From JBAVQS01 sp049694275 (GTDB lineage: Bacteria; Chloroflexota; Anaerolineae; UBA4142; SHND01): a stretch of 36,100 nt of DNA. A model generated the notes under the pieces. The model made no database searches. It saw only the letters and a list, made by a program, of their open reading frames with translations, and was not told the origin of the DNA. The stretch covers positions 1-36,100 of the forward strand of contig JBAVQS010000006.1 in the NCBI GenBank assembly GCA_049694275.1, read 5' to 3'. Every line of letters begins with the position of its first letter. Position 1 is the stretch's first letter. Of this stretch, positions 15,089 through 24,060 are shown piece after piece. A program made the translations under genes and the position numbers.

Positions 15089-17524
15089 ATGACGGCTCAT
15101 CAAAGGCAAATCTTGAGCACGTGCTTGTTCGTGCTTGTCGGTCTCGTCGCTCTAACTTTACTCGCGTCAGGCGCACAGACCTGGGCGGCCCCCCCGACGC
15201 AAGGGTCCGTCCCGCCCCCATTGGGTGGAGGACTTCCGCCCAATCCGGCGCCATCGGGATGCTGCTTGCCCGGTGTTGCGTTCTCTTCGGACCGTTACTC
15301 GAATCAGGCGGGGTACGAGGATATCTATGTCATGTCCTCTAACGGTTCCAGGATGCTCCGGCTCACCGACGGTTATAAGACGGGTGTGAATCCGGCTGAG
15401 TATAACAGCCCCGAGCCTCTCCCGCTTAACACGGATGGAGTGGTCAATCGCTATCCGGCGCCTTCGCCTGATGGCACCCGCATCGCGTTCATGTCGAGTC
15501 GGGATGATCCCTCCCCAAAGACCTGCGGCCAACCGGGCCAGCCCAACTGCATTTTCCATCTCTATGTCATGAACGTCGACGGGACAGGGCTGTACCAGTT
15601 GACGAGTGGGAATGTGGCCGATGAGAACCCGCATTGGTCCTTTATCTATGGGATGATCCTCTTCCAGTCCAACCGCGAGGACCCCAGCCCGTTGACCTGC
15701 GGACAGGCCGGCAAGCCCAACTGCATCGAGCACGTCTATATGGTCCGCCCCGATGGTCGGTTCCTGCACAAGATGACGACCAATCCCGACCGCCCGGACC
15801 TGCCGCAGAGCCAGGTGCCCGGCTTTAACGGTTTTGCCGTCTGGGCGCCCGACGACAGCAAGATCGCCTTTATGTCGACGCGGGATGATCCCGATCCGAC
15901 CACGTGCGACATGCGCGACCTGCCCGAAACCGCGCGCACGGCGCCCGCCTGCATCAAGCACATTTATACCATGAATCCGGATGGGACCGGTGTGGCGCGT
16001 CTCACCAACGGCGCTTTCCAGGATGGGCATCCTTCCTGGGGGCCGAATGGGGAAAAGATCATTTTCCATTCAAACCGGGATGGGCATTTTCGGCTCTATA
16101 CGATGAATCAGGATGGCTCAAACCAGCTCCGCCTCACTAATCCGGCGGATGCCCCTCATGTGGCGGGCGACGACATCAACCCGGTCTGGATTCCGGGCTG
16201 CATCGAGCGCATTGTCTTTTCGTCCACGCGCGATGACGGCACCTTGACCGTCTATGCAATCGAGGCGGATGGCAGCAATCTCATCCGTCTGACAACGCCG
16301 CTCTTAAGCACGGTTTATCACACGCCGTCGGATGATGACTATCCGGCCTGGTCGGGCCTGCCCGATCCGATTCGCGCGCCCGGCCCGTGCTGCACTCCGG
16401 GTGTGGCCTTCGACTCGACCCGCGATACGCGCGATGCCAAGAACCCGCAGATCTATGTCATGCGCGGCGACGGCAGCCGGGTCACGCGTGTGACCTTTAG
16501 CACCGCCAACGATCAGAACCCGGCGCCCTCGCCCGACGGCAAGCGCATCGCGTTCGAATCGAATCGTACGGGCAGTTACCAGCTCTATGTGATGAACGTC
16601 GACGGGTCCAATCTCACCCAGCTCACCAACCTGCCCGGCGACCTTCACAACCCGGTCTGGTCCAACGACGGCAATCGCATTGCCTTTGATTCGGACCATG
16701 AAAAGACGAACAAGGATGTTTGCGGCGACAACCTGAACAATACCTGCCGCCACATCTATATCATGGGCGTGAACGGCTCGGGTATCCAGCGTGTGACCAA
16801 CAACCCGGTGACCGCCAAGAGCGCCAGCAATACGAAACCGGCGTGGTCGCTCAAAGACACTCTGATGGCGTTCGAGTCCACGCGGGATGGCGCGAAAAAC
16901 GTCTATGTCCTGAATTTCAGCAACAGCCAGGTCACCCGCATGACGACCCAGGGGACGAACGGCAGTCCCGCGTTCTCGCCGGATAGCCTGCAGATCGCGT
17001 TTGAATCGACTCGCGCGGACGGGCAGCACTATCACATCTATGACATGAGCGTGACGGTGGACCCGGCTACCGGCGAGGGCGGAGCCCTGACGCAGGTCAC
17101 CAACGATGACCCGGCCGTTGCGGCCAAGTTTCCCGATTTCCACGCGGATGATCGGGCGCCGTACTGGTGCCCCACCTGCGTGGACCGGATCATCTTTTAC
17201 TCGAATCGCGATAATACGACCCCCAAGATCTATGTGACGGGGGAGACCGCCTGGAATATCTCGGTCAAGAACATTGTCCGACTGACCAGTCCGTTCCTGC
17301 CCTCAGCGGACCAGCACTTTACCAACACGGATTTCAACGATCTCAATCCCAAGTGGTCCGGTATTCCCACCTGGCTGCTCGCGCCGGCGGTCACCCCGCC
17401 TGCGCCGGTCACGCCGACCGTGACGCCGACCCCGGCGCCGACCGGTAAGAACGGCGCCACGGCGGTTGCAACCGGTTCGTGGCTCGATGGGTTTACTGCG
17501 TGGGCCAGTCAGTTCTTTAAATAA
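15089..17524 (+). CDS. Secreted PD40/TolB-like beta-propeller protein
   Basis: An 811-residue exported protein with at least ten PD40 (WD40-like) repeats of the type IAFMSSRDD...LYVMNVDGTGLYQLT...NPHWS. The start ATG 15089 has an excellent AGGAGGG site. Residues 8-33 are a signal peptide. Modules open with cysteine pairs: GCCLPGVAF near residue 58, CIERIVFSS near 371, GPCCTPGVAF near 434 and WCPTCVDRIIFY near 693. The repeats could form two consecutive propellers. Residues 770-790 are a TP-rich spacer (APVTPTVTPTPAPTG) and the C-terminus has no membrane helix. TolB itself works with Tol-Pal, but nothing of that system is near. More likely it is a surface binding protein, ligand unknown. Confidence 0.85.
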   Translation: MTAHQRQILSTCLFVLVGLVALTLLASGAQTWAAPPTQGSVPPPLGGGLPPNPAPSGCCLPGVAFSSDRYSNQAGYEDIYVMSSNGSRMLRLTDGYKTGVNPAEYNSPEPLPLNTDGVVNRYPAPSPDGTRIAFMSSRDDPSPKTCGQPGQPNCIFHLYVMNVDGTGLYQLTSGNVADENPHWSFIYGMILFQSNREDPSPLTCGQAGKPNCIEHVYMVRPDGRFLHKMTTNPDRPDLPQSQVPGFNGFAVWAPDDSKIAFMSTRDDPDPTTCDMRDLPETARTAPACIKHIYTMNPDGTGVARLTNGAFQDGHPSWGPNGEKIIFHSNRDGHFRLYTMNQDGSNQLRLTNPADAPHVAGDDINPVWIPGCIERIVFSSTRDDGTLTVYAIEADGSNLIRLTTPLLSTVYHTPSDDDYPAWSGLPDPIRAPGPCCTPGVAFDSTRDTRDAKNPQIYVMRGDGSRVTRVTFSTANDQNPAPSPDGKRIAFESNRTGSYQLYVMNVDGSNLTQLTNLPGDLHNPVWSNDGNRIAFDSDHEKTNKDVCGDNLNNTCRHIYIMGVNGSGIQRVTNNPVTAKSASNTKPAWSLKDTLMAFESTRDGAKNVYVLNFSNSQVTRMTTQGTNGSPAFSPDSLQIAFESTRADGQHYHIYDMSVTVDPATGEGGALTQVTNDDPAVAAKFPDFHADDRAPYWCPTCVDRIIFYSNRDNTTPKIYVTGETAWNISVKNIVRLTSPFLPSADQHFTNTDFNDLNPKWSGIPTWLLAPAVTPPAPVTPTVTPTPAPTGKNGATAVATGSWLDGFTAWASQFFK

Positions 17525-17535
17525 GTTCAACCCGG

Positions 17536-19659
17536 GTGCATGACGACCGGCGCAGTTCATCGCGCCGGTCGTCTCACCCTGAGGTCCATTCCGCATTGAA
17601 TGTTCGCGTCCCCTCGCTCAGGATCCCGGCGCGCATCGGATTACCCGGGCGACGCCTCGTCATCCCGCTTGTCCTGATTCTCCTTCTGCTCCTCTTTATT
17701 CAGATCGTCCGCGCCGTCAACGCCGCCAATCGTCTTGAGGAGGATTGGCAGGCGGCTCAAGGAATTCTCCAATCCGACTCCCTGAGCATGCCCGCGCCAG
17801 ACCAGTTCACCCAGCTCGACACCCTGCTCGGCCAGACCGAATCGGATGTGCACGAGCTGCGGTCGAGCATTGGCCCTCTGATCTATCTGGCGCCGCTCTT
17901 TTCCTGGGCGCCTCGCTATGGCGGTGATCTATCCAACGCGCCAGCGCTTCTGGAACTCGCGGACCAGGGCCTCGCGGGGAGCCGGGCAACCTTTACGCTG
18001 GGCCAGACCCTGCAGGCCGACCTGACGCAAAACGGTGCAAACAAGCCCAAGGGCCAGCTCCTGGTGCAAACCATCCAGGCGCACGCCGCCGATCTTTTAG
18101 AGGCGCAGCGCACTCTCGACGCGGCAACCCGCGCACGCGCGAGCCTGAATCCGGCGCTCCTTTCGCCCACCTTTCAGCGCGTCGTGGCGCGTTTCGACCG
18201 GCTGCTCCCTCAGTGGCAAGTGGCGCTAGATGGCCTGAGCCTCGCGCCGGTCCTGTTTGGCGCAGACCGGCCGCGCACCTATCTTGTCCTCCTCCAGAAC
18301 AGCGATGAGCTGCGCCCGTCAGGCGGATTGATCAGCGGCGTCGCCCGCCTCCAGGTCGATCGGGGCGATTACAAGCTCGTCGATTTCAAGGACAGCTACG
18401 CGGTGGACGATCTCACCAAAACGCACCCCCCGCCGCCGCTTCCCCTGACCCGTTATATGAACGCCGGTATCTGGGTCCTGCGCGATACCAACTGGTCTCC
18501 CGATTTTCCCACGGCGGCGCAAGCGGCGGAACAGCTCTACCAATTGGATCAGGGTGTTGCGGTGGACGGCGTCATCGCGCTCAATATGAACTTGCTCCCG
18601 CGCGTCATGAGCGCCCTGGGCCCCATCACGCTGACCGACTATAATGAAACGGTCGACGCGTCCAACGTTATGGGCAAACTGCAAGAGTACTGGGCCTCGC
18701 CGCAGGGCGTTGGACAGACCGGTGATTGGTGGTACCATCGCAAAGATTTTCCCGGCAAGCTCCTGGCCGCGGTCATGGCCCGGATTCAAGCCGGCAGCCT
18801 GGACAGCGCGCAGCTTTCCCGCGTCCTTCTGGATTCGTTCCAGACCAAAAATATTCTGGTCTATATCAACGGCGTCACGCCGGCGGCGGGCAGGGTCGGC
18901 ATCCTGAATGGGGCGGTGAGTCGCGCGCGCGGCGACGCGTTCATGGTTGTCGATTCCAATGTCGGCTTTAACAAGGTCGATGCGACCATGCAGCGGAACG
19001 TCGATTACGTCGTTCGCGTCGATGCGACCGGCGCGGCGACGGCGACCCTGACGATCAATTTTGCCAACGCCAGTCCCGCCAGCGACGCGTTCTGCGTCCA
19101 CCTCGCGCGCTATTTTCCAACCTATCACGAGATGCAGCAGGGTTGCTACTGGGATTACCAGCGGGTCGTCGTCGCCCCGCAAGCCCAGTTTATGCGTATT
19201 CGCGGTGTATTGGAAGGGGGGGCAGAGGACCCGCTTCAGAATCGCGCCGTCCTCGACGGCTATTTTCTCATGGCGGGCGGGGAAAAGCGGCAGGTCATTT
19301 ACGAATACACCATGCCGCGTGTGACGGATGAAAATGGCGCATACCGCCTGCTCATCGAAAAGCAGCCGGGGATGGCCCCACTGCCCGTCAAGCTCACCCT
19401 CCAGCTCCCGGCCGAATGGAAGTCGCTTTCGGCCTGGCCTCCGCCGGCGTCGAGCGACGGCCAAACCCTTCACTATGACCTGACGCTCGACCGTGATCTC
19501 GAGGTGGTGGTTCAGCCTCAGGGCAACAACCTGCTCGCGCCTGGCCTGGCGCTCGGCGGCGTGGCGCTCATCGGCGCGGCCGGGCTCGGCTGGTGGACCT
19601 TGGCCCGCCGTAAACGCGCGGCTGTGGCCATGGCGAGCCAAGCACAGCAGTCTCTATGA
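17536..19659 (+). CDS. DUF4012 membrane protein
   Basis: A 707-residue protein of the DUF4012 family, common in Chloroflexota and Actinobacteria and often beside polysaccharide genes; no biochemical role is established to my knowledge. A helix at about residues 42-60 (VIPLVLILLLLLFIQIV) anchors the N-terminus; the family-typical core includes TYLVLLQNSDELRPSGGLISG and SPDFPTAAQAAEQLYQLDQG. A second helix (about 672-694) ends with LARRKRAAV, so most of the protein lies outside. GTG 17536 is the first start, but a 9-bp inverted repeat (17545-17570, GACCGGCGC/GCGCCGGTC) sits within its first codons and could be the terminator of the PD40 gene; TTG 17596 is an alternative start. Only 31 bases separate it from the ABC gene, so the two are probably one operon. 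Confidence 0.85.
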   Translation: MHDDRRSSSRRSSHPEVHSALNVRVPSLRIPARIGLPGRRLVIPLVLILLLLLFIQIVRAVNAANRLEEDWQAAQGILQSDSLSMPAPDQFTQLDTLLGQTESDVHELRSSIGPLIYLAPLFSWAPRYGGDLSNAPALLELADQGLAGSRATFTLGQTLQADLTQNGANKPKGQLLVQTIQAHAADLLEAQRTLDAATRARASLNPALLSPTFQRVVARFDRLLPQWQVALDGLSLAPVLFGADRPRTYLVLLQNSDELRPSGGLISGVARLQVDRGDYKLVDFKDSYAVDDLTKTHPPPPLPLTRYMNAGIWVLRDTNWSPDFPTAAQAAEQLYQLDQGVAVDGVIALNMNLLPRVMSALGPITLTDYNETVDASNVMGKLQEYWASPQGVGQTGDWWYHRKDFPGKLLAAVMARIQAGSLDSAQLSRVLLDSFQTKNILVYINGVTPAAGRVGILNGAVSRARGDAFMVVDSNVGFNKVDATMQRNVDYVVRVDATGAATATLTINFANASPASDAFCVHLARYFPTYHEMQQGCYWDYQRVVVAPQAQFMRIRGVLEGGAEDPLQNRAVLDGYFLMAGGEKRQVIYEYTMPRVTDENGAYRLLIEKQPGMAPLPVKLTLQLPAEWKSLSAWPPPASSDGQTLHYDLTLDRDLEVVVQPQGNNLLAPGLALGGVALIGAAGLGWWTLARRKRAAVAMASQAQQSL
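17545..17570 (+). terminator. Inverted repeat after the PD40 gene, weak terminator candidate
   Basis: A perfect 9-bp stem GACCGGCGC/GCGCCGGTC with an 8-base loop begins 20 bases after the PD40 stop codon. No T run follows (GTCTCACC), so termination efficiency is doubtful. Confidence 0.35.
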
Positions 19660-19690
19660 TGTGTTCAATCCCGTCGCGGGTGCATGACAC

Positions 19691-21535
19691 GTGAGCTCCT
19701 GGTTTGCCGATCTGCGCCGCGGGCTCACGCGTACGCTGCCGCATGATCGCATGACGCCGGGCGCGCCCTCCGCGTCCACGCGCGCCCAACTCGCCAACCT
19801 CAGGCCTTTTCTAGCCCGGCACTGGCGGCTCGGCGCAGTCGGCGCCGGCATCGTCCTCCTGAATGCGCTGGTCGGTTTTCCCGACCCGCTCATCTATCGC
19901 TTTCTCGTCGATCAGGTCATTCTCGCCCAACAGCTCTCGCTGTTGCCCGTTGCCATCTTCCTGCTGCTGGTTTTTCAGCTCTTGGGGATGGGCCTGGGCG
20001 CGCTCGAGCAATATTTCTTTGGGCGCCTCGAGCAGCGCGTCCTGTTCGACATCCAGCGCGACCTGCTCGACCGCACGCTGCAAGCACCCAAATCGTTCTT
20101 TGACGATCAGGAGACGGGGTATTTAATGTCCCGGCTCCTGTCGGATGTACAGGGGCTGAAATTCTTTTTTTCCAGCACGATGGTCTATATCGTCAGTCAG
20201 ACATTCAAGCTGGTGGGCGGGGTCGCCCTGCTCATCTATCTCGAATGGCGGTTGGCGCTGGTCACGCTGGTGCTCTTGCCGGGGTTGGTCCTCTGCGTCC
20301 GCTATTTTGCGGGTAAATTGCACATCCTCTCTCATCGGAGCATGGAACAGCAGGCGCACGTCTCGCGCTCGGTCGAGGAATCACTCGCCGCGACGCCGCT
20401 CATCAAGGCCTTTTCGACGGAAAAGCGCACGCTCGACCGGCTCCTGGACCAACTGCAGCACGCGCGCCAGCTCGCGCTGGAGCAGATGACCGTCACCTCG
20501 GCGGCGCTCCTGATCGTCAATTCCCTGCCGGCCCTCGCGCGCGCGATGGTGCTGGTCGCCGGGGCAATCTGGGTGATTCGCGGAGAATGGACGCTCGGCT
20601 CCCTCCTCGCGTTTGAATCCTACCTGGGTTATGTCTATGGTCCGGCCCTGGGGCTCGCCTCCGCCAACCTGCAACTGCAAAATGCGCTGGCCGCGCTCGA
20701 ACGGGTGTCGGCGCTCTTTGATATCGTCCCTGAAGCGCAATTGGGCGTGGGAAAGAAGGTGGCGCGGCTGGCCGGCGCGATCGAGTTTCGGGAGGTCTCG
20801 TTCGCCTATGACCGCCGCGAGCCGGTGATTGAGGACCTATCGTTCCGCATCGAGCCTGGCGAGCATGTCGCGATTGTCGGGCCGAGCGGAGTGGGCAAGA
20901 CCACGCTCTTGAGCCTGCTCCTGCGCCTCTACCGGCCGACCGCGGGCGAGATCTGGTTCGATGGGGTCGCGGCCCCCGAGTACGATCTGACCGCGCTGCG
21001 CCGGCGGATTGGCTATGTGCCCCAGAACACGCTGCTCCTCGCCGGGACAATCATGGAGAACCTGCGCTATGGCAATCCGGAGGCCAGCGACGCGGCGGTG
21101 ATGGAGGCGGCGCATGCGGCGGGCATCCATGATTTTGTTCTCTCTTTGCCGCAGGGGTATGAATCCCTCGTCGGCGAGCGCGGGGTCAATCTCTCTGAGG
21201 GGCAAAAGCAACGGCTGTCGATTGCCAGGGCGCTGGCCAAAGAACCGGATATCCTGGTCCTTGACGAGCCGACCTCCGCGCTCGATAGCCTGGTCGAGCA
21301 CTCTATTTTGCAGGTCCTCCCCGCGCTCGTGCGGGACAGGACCCTGTTTATCGTGGCGCATCGCCTGTCCACTATCCAGATGGCGGACAGGATTCTCCTG
21401 TTAAACGACCGGCGGTTGGTGGCGATAGGAACACACGCCGAACTGTTGGCGACGAACGAATTCTATCGCGCTCTCGTCGCCCGCCAGGAATTCGGCGCTC
21501 CGGCGGAGATGTTGTCCGAGACATTGCCCCGCTAG
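19691..21535 (+). CDS. ABC exporter, fused membrane and ATPase domains
   Basis: A 614-residue half-transporter that should work as a homodimer exporting lipids, glycolipids, peptides or drugs. Start is GTG 19691. The first 330 residues form the six-helix type IV (MsbA-like) membrane domain; no N-terminal C39 peptidase is present. The nucleotide-binding domain has Walker A GPSGVGKTT (about 397), Q-loop VPQNTLLL, signature LSEGQKQRLS (about 501), Walker B ILVLDEPTSALD (about 522) and the H-loop IVAHRLST. It follows the DUF4012 gene closely. It ends tail-to-tail with the PqqD gene: the palindromic CTAG supplies both TAG stops (21532-21535). With PqqD, HprK-like and the small peptide gene in the window, peptide export is one option; glycolipid export is the other. 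Confidence 0.9.
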   Translation: MSSWFADLRRGLTRTLPHDRMTPGAPSASTRAQLANLRPFLARHWRLGAVGAGIVLLNALVGFPDPLIYRFLVDQVILAQQLSLLPVAIFLLLVFQLLGMGLGALEQYFFGRLEQRVLFDIQRDLLDRTLQAPKSFFDDQETGYLMSRLLSDVQGLKFFFSSTMVYIVSQTFKLVGGVALLIYLEWRLALVTLVLLPGLVLCVRYFAGKLHILSHRSMEQQAHVSRSVEESLAATPLIKAFSTEKRTLDRLLDQLQHARQLALEQMTVTSAALLIVNSLPALARAMVLVAGAIWVIRGEWTLGSLLAFESYLGYVYGPALGLASANLQLQNALAALERVSALFDIVPEAQLGVGKKVARLAGAIEFREVSFAYDRREPVIEDLSFRIEPGEHVAIVGPSGVGKTTLLSLLLRLYRPTAGEIWFDGVAAPEYDLTALRRRIGYVPQNTLLLAGTIMENLRYGNPEASDAAVMEAAHAAGIHDFVLSLPQGYESLVGERGVNLSEGQKQRLSIARALAKEPDILVLDEPTSALDSLVEHSILQVLPALVRDRTLFIVAHRLSTIQMADRILLLNDRRLVAIGTHAELLATNEFYRALVARQEFGAPAEMLSETLPR

Positions 21536-21810
21536 GCCGGCATCACGATGGCGTTCACGAGCAACAGCTCCTGAACAAACTCCTCGACATCCTGTTGGGC
21601 CTGCGCCTCGGTGACCTCATATTCGCTCACGATTGCGTCGATCATCTGCCGGAGTGAATGTGTCCCGTCAATCAATTCCCAGATGCGCGTGCCGATGGGA
21701 TTCAATACGGTCACCTCGCCCGAATCCGAGAGGACGATGAGCGCCTGATCGCCCATCACCCGGGCGGCGACCTGTGAGTGCGGTCGAGGACATTTATCGA
21801 GTTCCATCAA
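21532..21810 (-). CDS. PqqD family protein (RiPP recognition element)
   Basis: A 92-residue stand-alone PqqD-fold protein. PqqD-type winged-helix domains bind the leader of ribosomal peptide precursors and present them to modifying enzymes. Visible family features: VLSDSGEVTVLNPIGTRIWE (beta wing plus NP..GTRIW helix start) and ITHS-like turn DGTHSLRQMIDAI, then EVTEAQAQQDVEEFVQELL. The ATG lies 17 bases inside the upstream kinase gene, so the two are co-translated. It is the last gene of the minus-strand run. Partners could be the radical SAM enzyme at 11.4 kb, for cooperation in trans, and the peptide at 35.8 kb as client. Similar stand-alone PqqD proteins also occur beside HprK-like kinases in lasso-peptide and polysaccharide-linked loci. 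Confidence 0.9.
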   Translation of the reverse strand: MMELDKCPRPHSQVAARVMGDQALIVLSDSGEVTVLNPIGTRIWELIDGTHSLRQMIDAIVSEYEVTEAQAQQDVEEFVQELLLVNAIVMPA

Positions 21811-22630
21811 TCACCCTCCAGAATCCGGCGTCCTTGCGAAAATGGAGCGCTTGCACCGGGACGCGCGCTTGAATCTCCGAGCAAATATCGATCACGCGCG
21901 CCGCGTTCGCCGGTTGCTCCATGACAAAAGGGATGCAGGACGCGAGGCGGGCGGTCGCCTCGACCGGCGGCGTCGGCGCGAGCCGGTGTTCGCTGTCTTT
22001 GACCAGTGTATAGAGCCCCTTGAGCGGCGCCGCGGCGTTGGTGCGCGGCGCTTCCACCAACCGCCCGCGAAAGGGCACGCCAAAGGCCCAGATTCCATCT
22101 GCCTGTTGCTTGAGAATAACCAGGTCGTCGCTCAACACCGTGTGCTCGAGCGAAAGCTGCGCGACCGTCGTCTTGCCGCTCTCTGAATGTCCAAAAAAGA
22201 CATAGCCGGACCCGTGGCGAATGACGCCGGAGGCATGAATGAGCAGCGACCGTTGTTCGATGCATAACCACGCGTAAATGACGCGCAGGAAATTCTCCGG
22301 GTCGCCCTTGTCGCGCATCACCAGCGCGGCCTCGCCCCGGGCGCGGTCCACCCACCCCTTTTCATAATGCGATTCAAACTCGATCCGGTCATTCAGCCGG
22401 CGCGAATGGACCTGAAACGGTCCTTCGGGGTGAAACGGAATAAAATCGGGCCCCGGTTCCATGTGCAGGCGCACCGTGATCGCCGCCGGCCCGGCGGCCG
22501 GCGTTGTAAAGGCTGCATACCGTTCGGCGGTGACGGCCGCGTGTGCGGCGCTCAAGCCGTCGAGCAGCAGGTTCACGCGTATCCCCGCAATCGAAATGGC
22601 GAGGGAGGGTAAAGTTGTGTGATCGTTCAC
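21794..22630 (-). CDS. HprK-like (HPr kinase-related) P-loop kinase
   Basis: A 278-residue protein with the P-loop VFFGHSESGKTTVAQLS (Lys153, Thr154) and the paired aspartates of the HPr kinase C-terminal fold, TVLSDDLVIL (D168, D169). The N-terminal 130 residues are not the HPr-kinase N-domain. Such HprK-like proteins occur beside PqqD in RiPP loci, and in lasso-peptide systems related kinases phosphorylate the peptide; here the target is unknown. It overlaps PqqD by 17 bases. The start is GTG 22630. No HPr protein is in the window, so sugar-transport regulation is unlikely. Confidence 0.85.
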   Translation of the reverse strand: MNDHTTLPSLAISIAGIRVNLLLDGLSAAHAAVTAERYAAFTTPAAGPAAITVRLHMEPGPDFIPFHPEGPFQVHSRRLNDRIEFESHYEKGWVDRARGEAALVMRDKGDPENFLRVIYAWLCIEQRSLLIHASGVIRHGSGYVFFGHSESGKTTVAQLSLEHTVLSDDLVILKQQADGIWAFGVPFRGRLVEAPRTNAAAPLKGLYTLVKDSEHRLAPTPPVEATARLASCIPFVMEQPANAARVIDICSEIQARVPVQALHFRKDAGFWRVIDGTR

Positions 22631-22695
22631 AATCGTCCATTATCTTGGAAAATGTGATCCTGTCAACAAGTTTACAGGGCGTTTCAGCTCTCCGC

Positions 22696-22818
22696 TGTCA
22701 TTCTGAGCATAGCGAAGAATCACGTTCTCGCTGACGAGATTCTTCGTCGCAACCCTGGCCTCCCGCCTTACGGCGGACGAAGAACGCCAGGGGAGGCAAA
22801 GCGTTCCTCAGAATGACA
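22696..22818. repeat. MITE-like palindromic element, TGTCATTCTGAG family
   Basis: A 123-bp element bounded by perfect 12-bp inverted repeats TGTCATTCTGAG (22696-22707) and CTCAGAATGACA (22807-22818). Inside is a 50-bp block (22749-22798) that reappears at 32509-32558 with one difference. Beyond the ends there is a further imperfect inverted repeat (CAGGGCGTTTCA on the left, TGAAACGCCCTG on the right), so the whole gap 22660-22860 folds on itself. It separates the nucleotidyltransferase-like and HprK-like genes and could act as a transcription or processing break. Confidence 0.8.
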
Positions 22819-22857
22819 ACCCACCTGTCAAGCGAGAATTGAAACGCCCTGACAAGT

Positions 22858-24060
22858 TTATGAGCGGGCGCGAAGCAATCCCCCCGCCGCCCTGCGCGCG
22901 ATCCGGACCAGGCGCTCCGCATAGGCGCGCCCGAGCGGGACGGTATCGGGAAGGGCGTACCGGGTGCGCATGTACGTCTCTCCCGGAAAGAGATGATACC
23001 ACACAAACACCCCCGCCTCGGACGCGGGCAGGTTTACGAAATCCCAAAGGTTCCGCCGGAAAGGGGATGCCGTGGTCGCCAGCGCGAACGCGCGCCGTTC
23101 GCCGGACCCCGGCGTGAGCGCCCGGATTTGCCGCCAGGGCTCGGCCGGCGGGGTCACCCCCCAGACCGCGGCCACCCGTTCGAGGGTGAGCTGTATCGCC
23201 TGGACCAGCCCGAATGCCCGCGCCTGCCCGACCACGCTCTCCCAGTCAATCGGGCGCCCCGCGCCGCTCATCAACAACGCCAGATCGTACAACCAGAGGA
23301 GACGTTCCTCGCTGTGATGCAGCGCATAATGGGCCGCGAGGTGGAACAACTGCGCCGTCGGCGTCAGGGTGAGCGCCGTCCGCCCGTCAAGCTGCACCGG
23401 CGTCGTCTGCGCCCACAACCACGCGGCCGGCATACGCCGGCGATAAAAGGCATTCACAAACAGGTGCACGTGCAGGTCGATCATCACGGCGTTGGCCCCG
23501 CGCCGCCAAAAGGTCTCTTGCGCGAAAAAGCGCGACGTAAAGCCGGGGACGAACTCGAACGCGGGGGCGTACCCTTCTTGAATAAACAATGGGCGCAAGC
23601 GCGCCGCGTCCTGTGGGTGAACGAGCAGGTCCAGGTCGCCGAACGGCCGGAGGCTGGGCTCGGGATAGATCAGGTGGGCGAGCGCGCTCCCCTTGAGCAG
23701 GACAAATGGAATGCCTTCCCGTTCAAAACGGTCTGCCCAGTGGTTCAGGTCCTGGTAGGCGATCAAGCCGGTCGTGCTGTCGCGGAGGTAAGTCTCCCAC
23801 AGGGCGGCCATCACGCCGGCCGGCGCCGGGAGCTCGCCGGCGCAGCGGCGCAGCGATGCGTGCAGCAGCGGCGCCAGCCCATGTTGCCGCGCCGCCTGCA
23901 CCATTCCGTCCCATTCCGCCGGGCCGACCATTGGCAGGGACGCGCGGTCGGCCTCTTGAAAGGGATAGGTATGGCGAATGATCTGGACCGCCAATCCTTC
24001 GGCGCGCCCGGACGCCGGCGGCGCGAGTTGCGGGGCCGGGCTCATTGCGGGGGCGTCCAT
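22858..24060 (-). CDS. Nucleotidyltransferase-like protein (NTP_transf_5 family)
   Basis: A 400-residue protein with the NTP_transf_5 pattern: LKGSALAHLIYPEP (122-135), then SLRPFGDLDLLVHPQD with the two acidic residues of the GDxD motif (D142, D144), and LQQ-like helical repeats to the C-terminus. Family members occur beside HprK-like and PqqD genes in RiPP and polysaccharide loci; the reaction is not established, nucleotidylation of a protein or sugar being inferred from the fold. Two starts are possible: ATG 24060, or ATG 24045, which forms an ATGA overlap with the stop of the upstream C25 peptidase gene and so signals translational coupling. A 227-base repeat-filled gap separates it from the kinase gene. 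Confidence 0.8.
   Translation of the reverse strand: MDAPAMSPAPQLAPPASGRAEGLAVQIIRHTYPFQEADRASLPMVGPAEWDGMVQAARQHGLAPLLHASLRRCAGELPAPAGVMAALWETYLRDSTTGLIAYQDLNHWADRFEREGIPFVLLKGSALAHLIYPEPSLRPFGDLDLLVHPQDAARLRPLFIQEGYAPAFEFVPGFTSRFFAQETFWRRGANAVMIDLHVHLFVNAFYRRRMPAAWLWAQTTPVQLDGRTALTLTPTAQLFHLAAHYALHHSEERLLWLYDLALLMSGAGRPIDWESVVGQARAFGLVQAIQLTLERVAAVWGVTPPAEPWRQIRALTPGSGERRAFALATTASPFRRNLWDFVNLPASEAGVFVWYHLFPGETYMRTRYALPDTVPLGRAYAERLVRIARRAAGGLLRARS

Noticed and set aside
21532..22630. Complete lasso-peptide cluster
   Set aside because: PqqD and a kinase are present, but no asparagine-synthetase-like cyclase or transglutaminase-like B2 protease is visible in the window.
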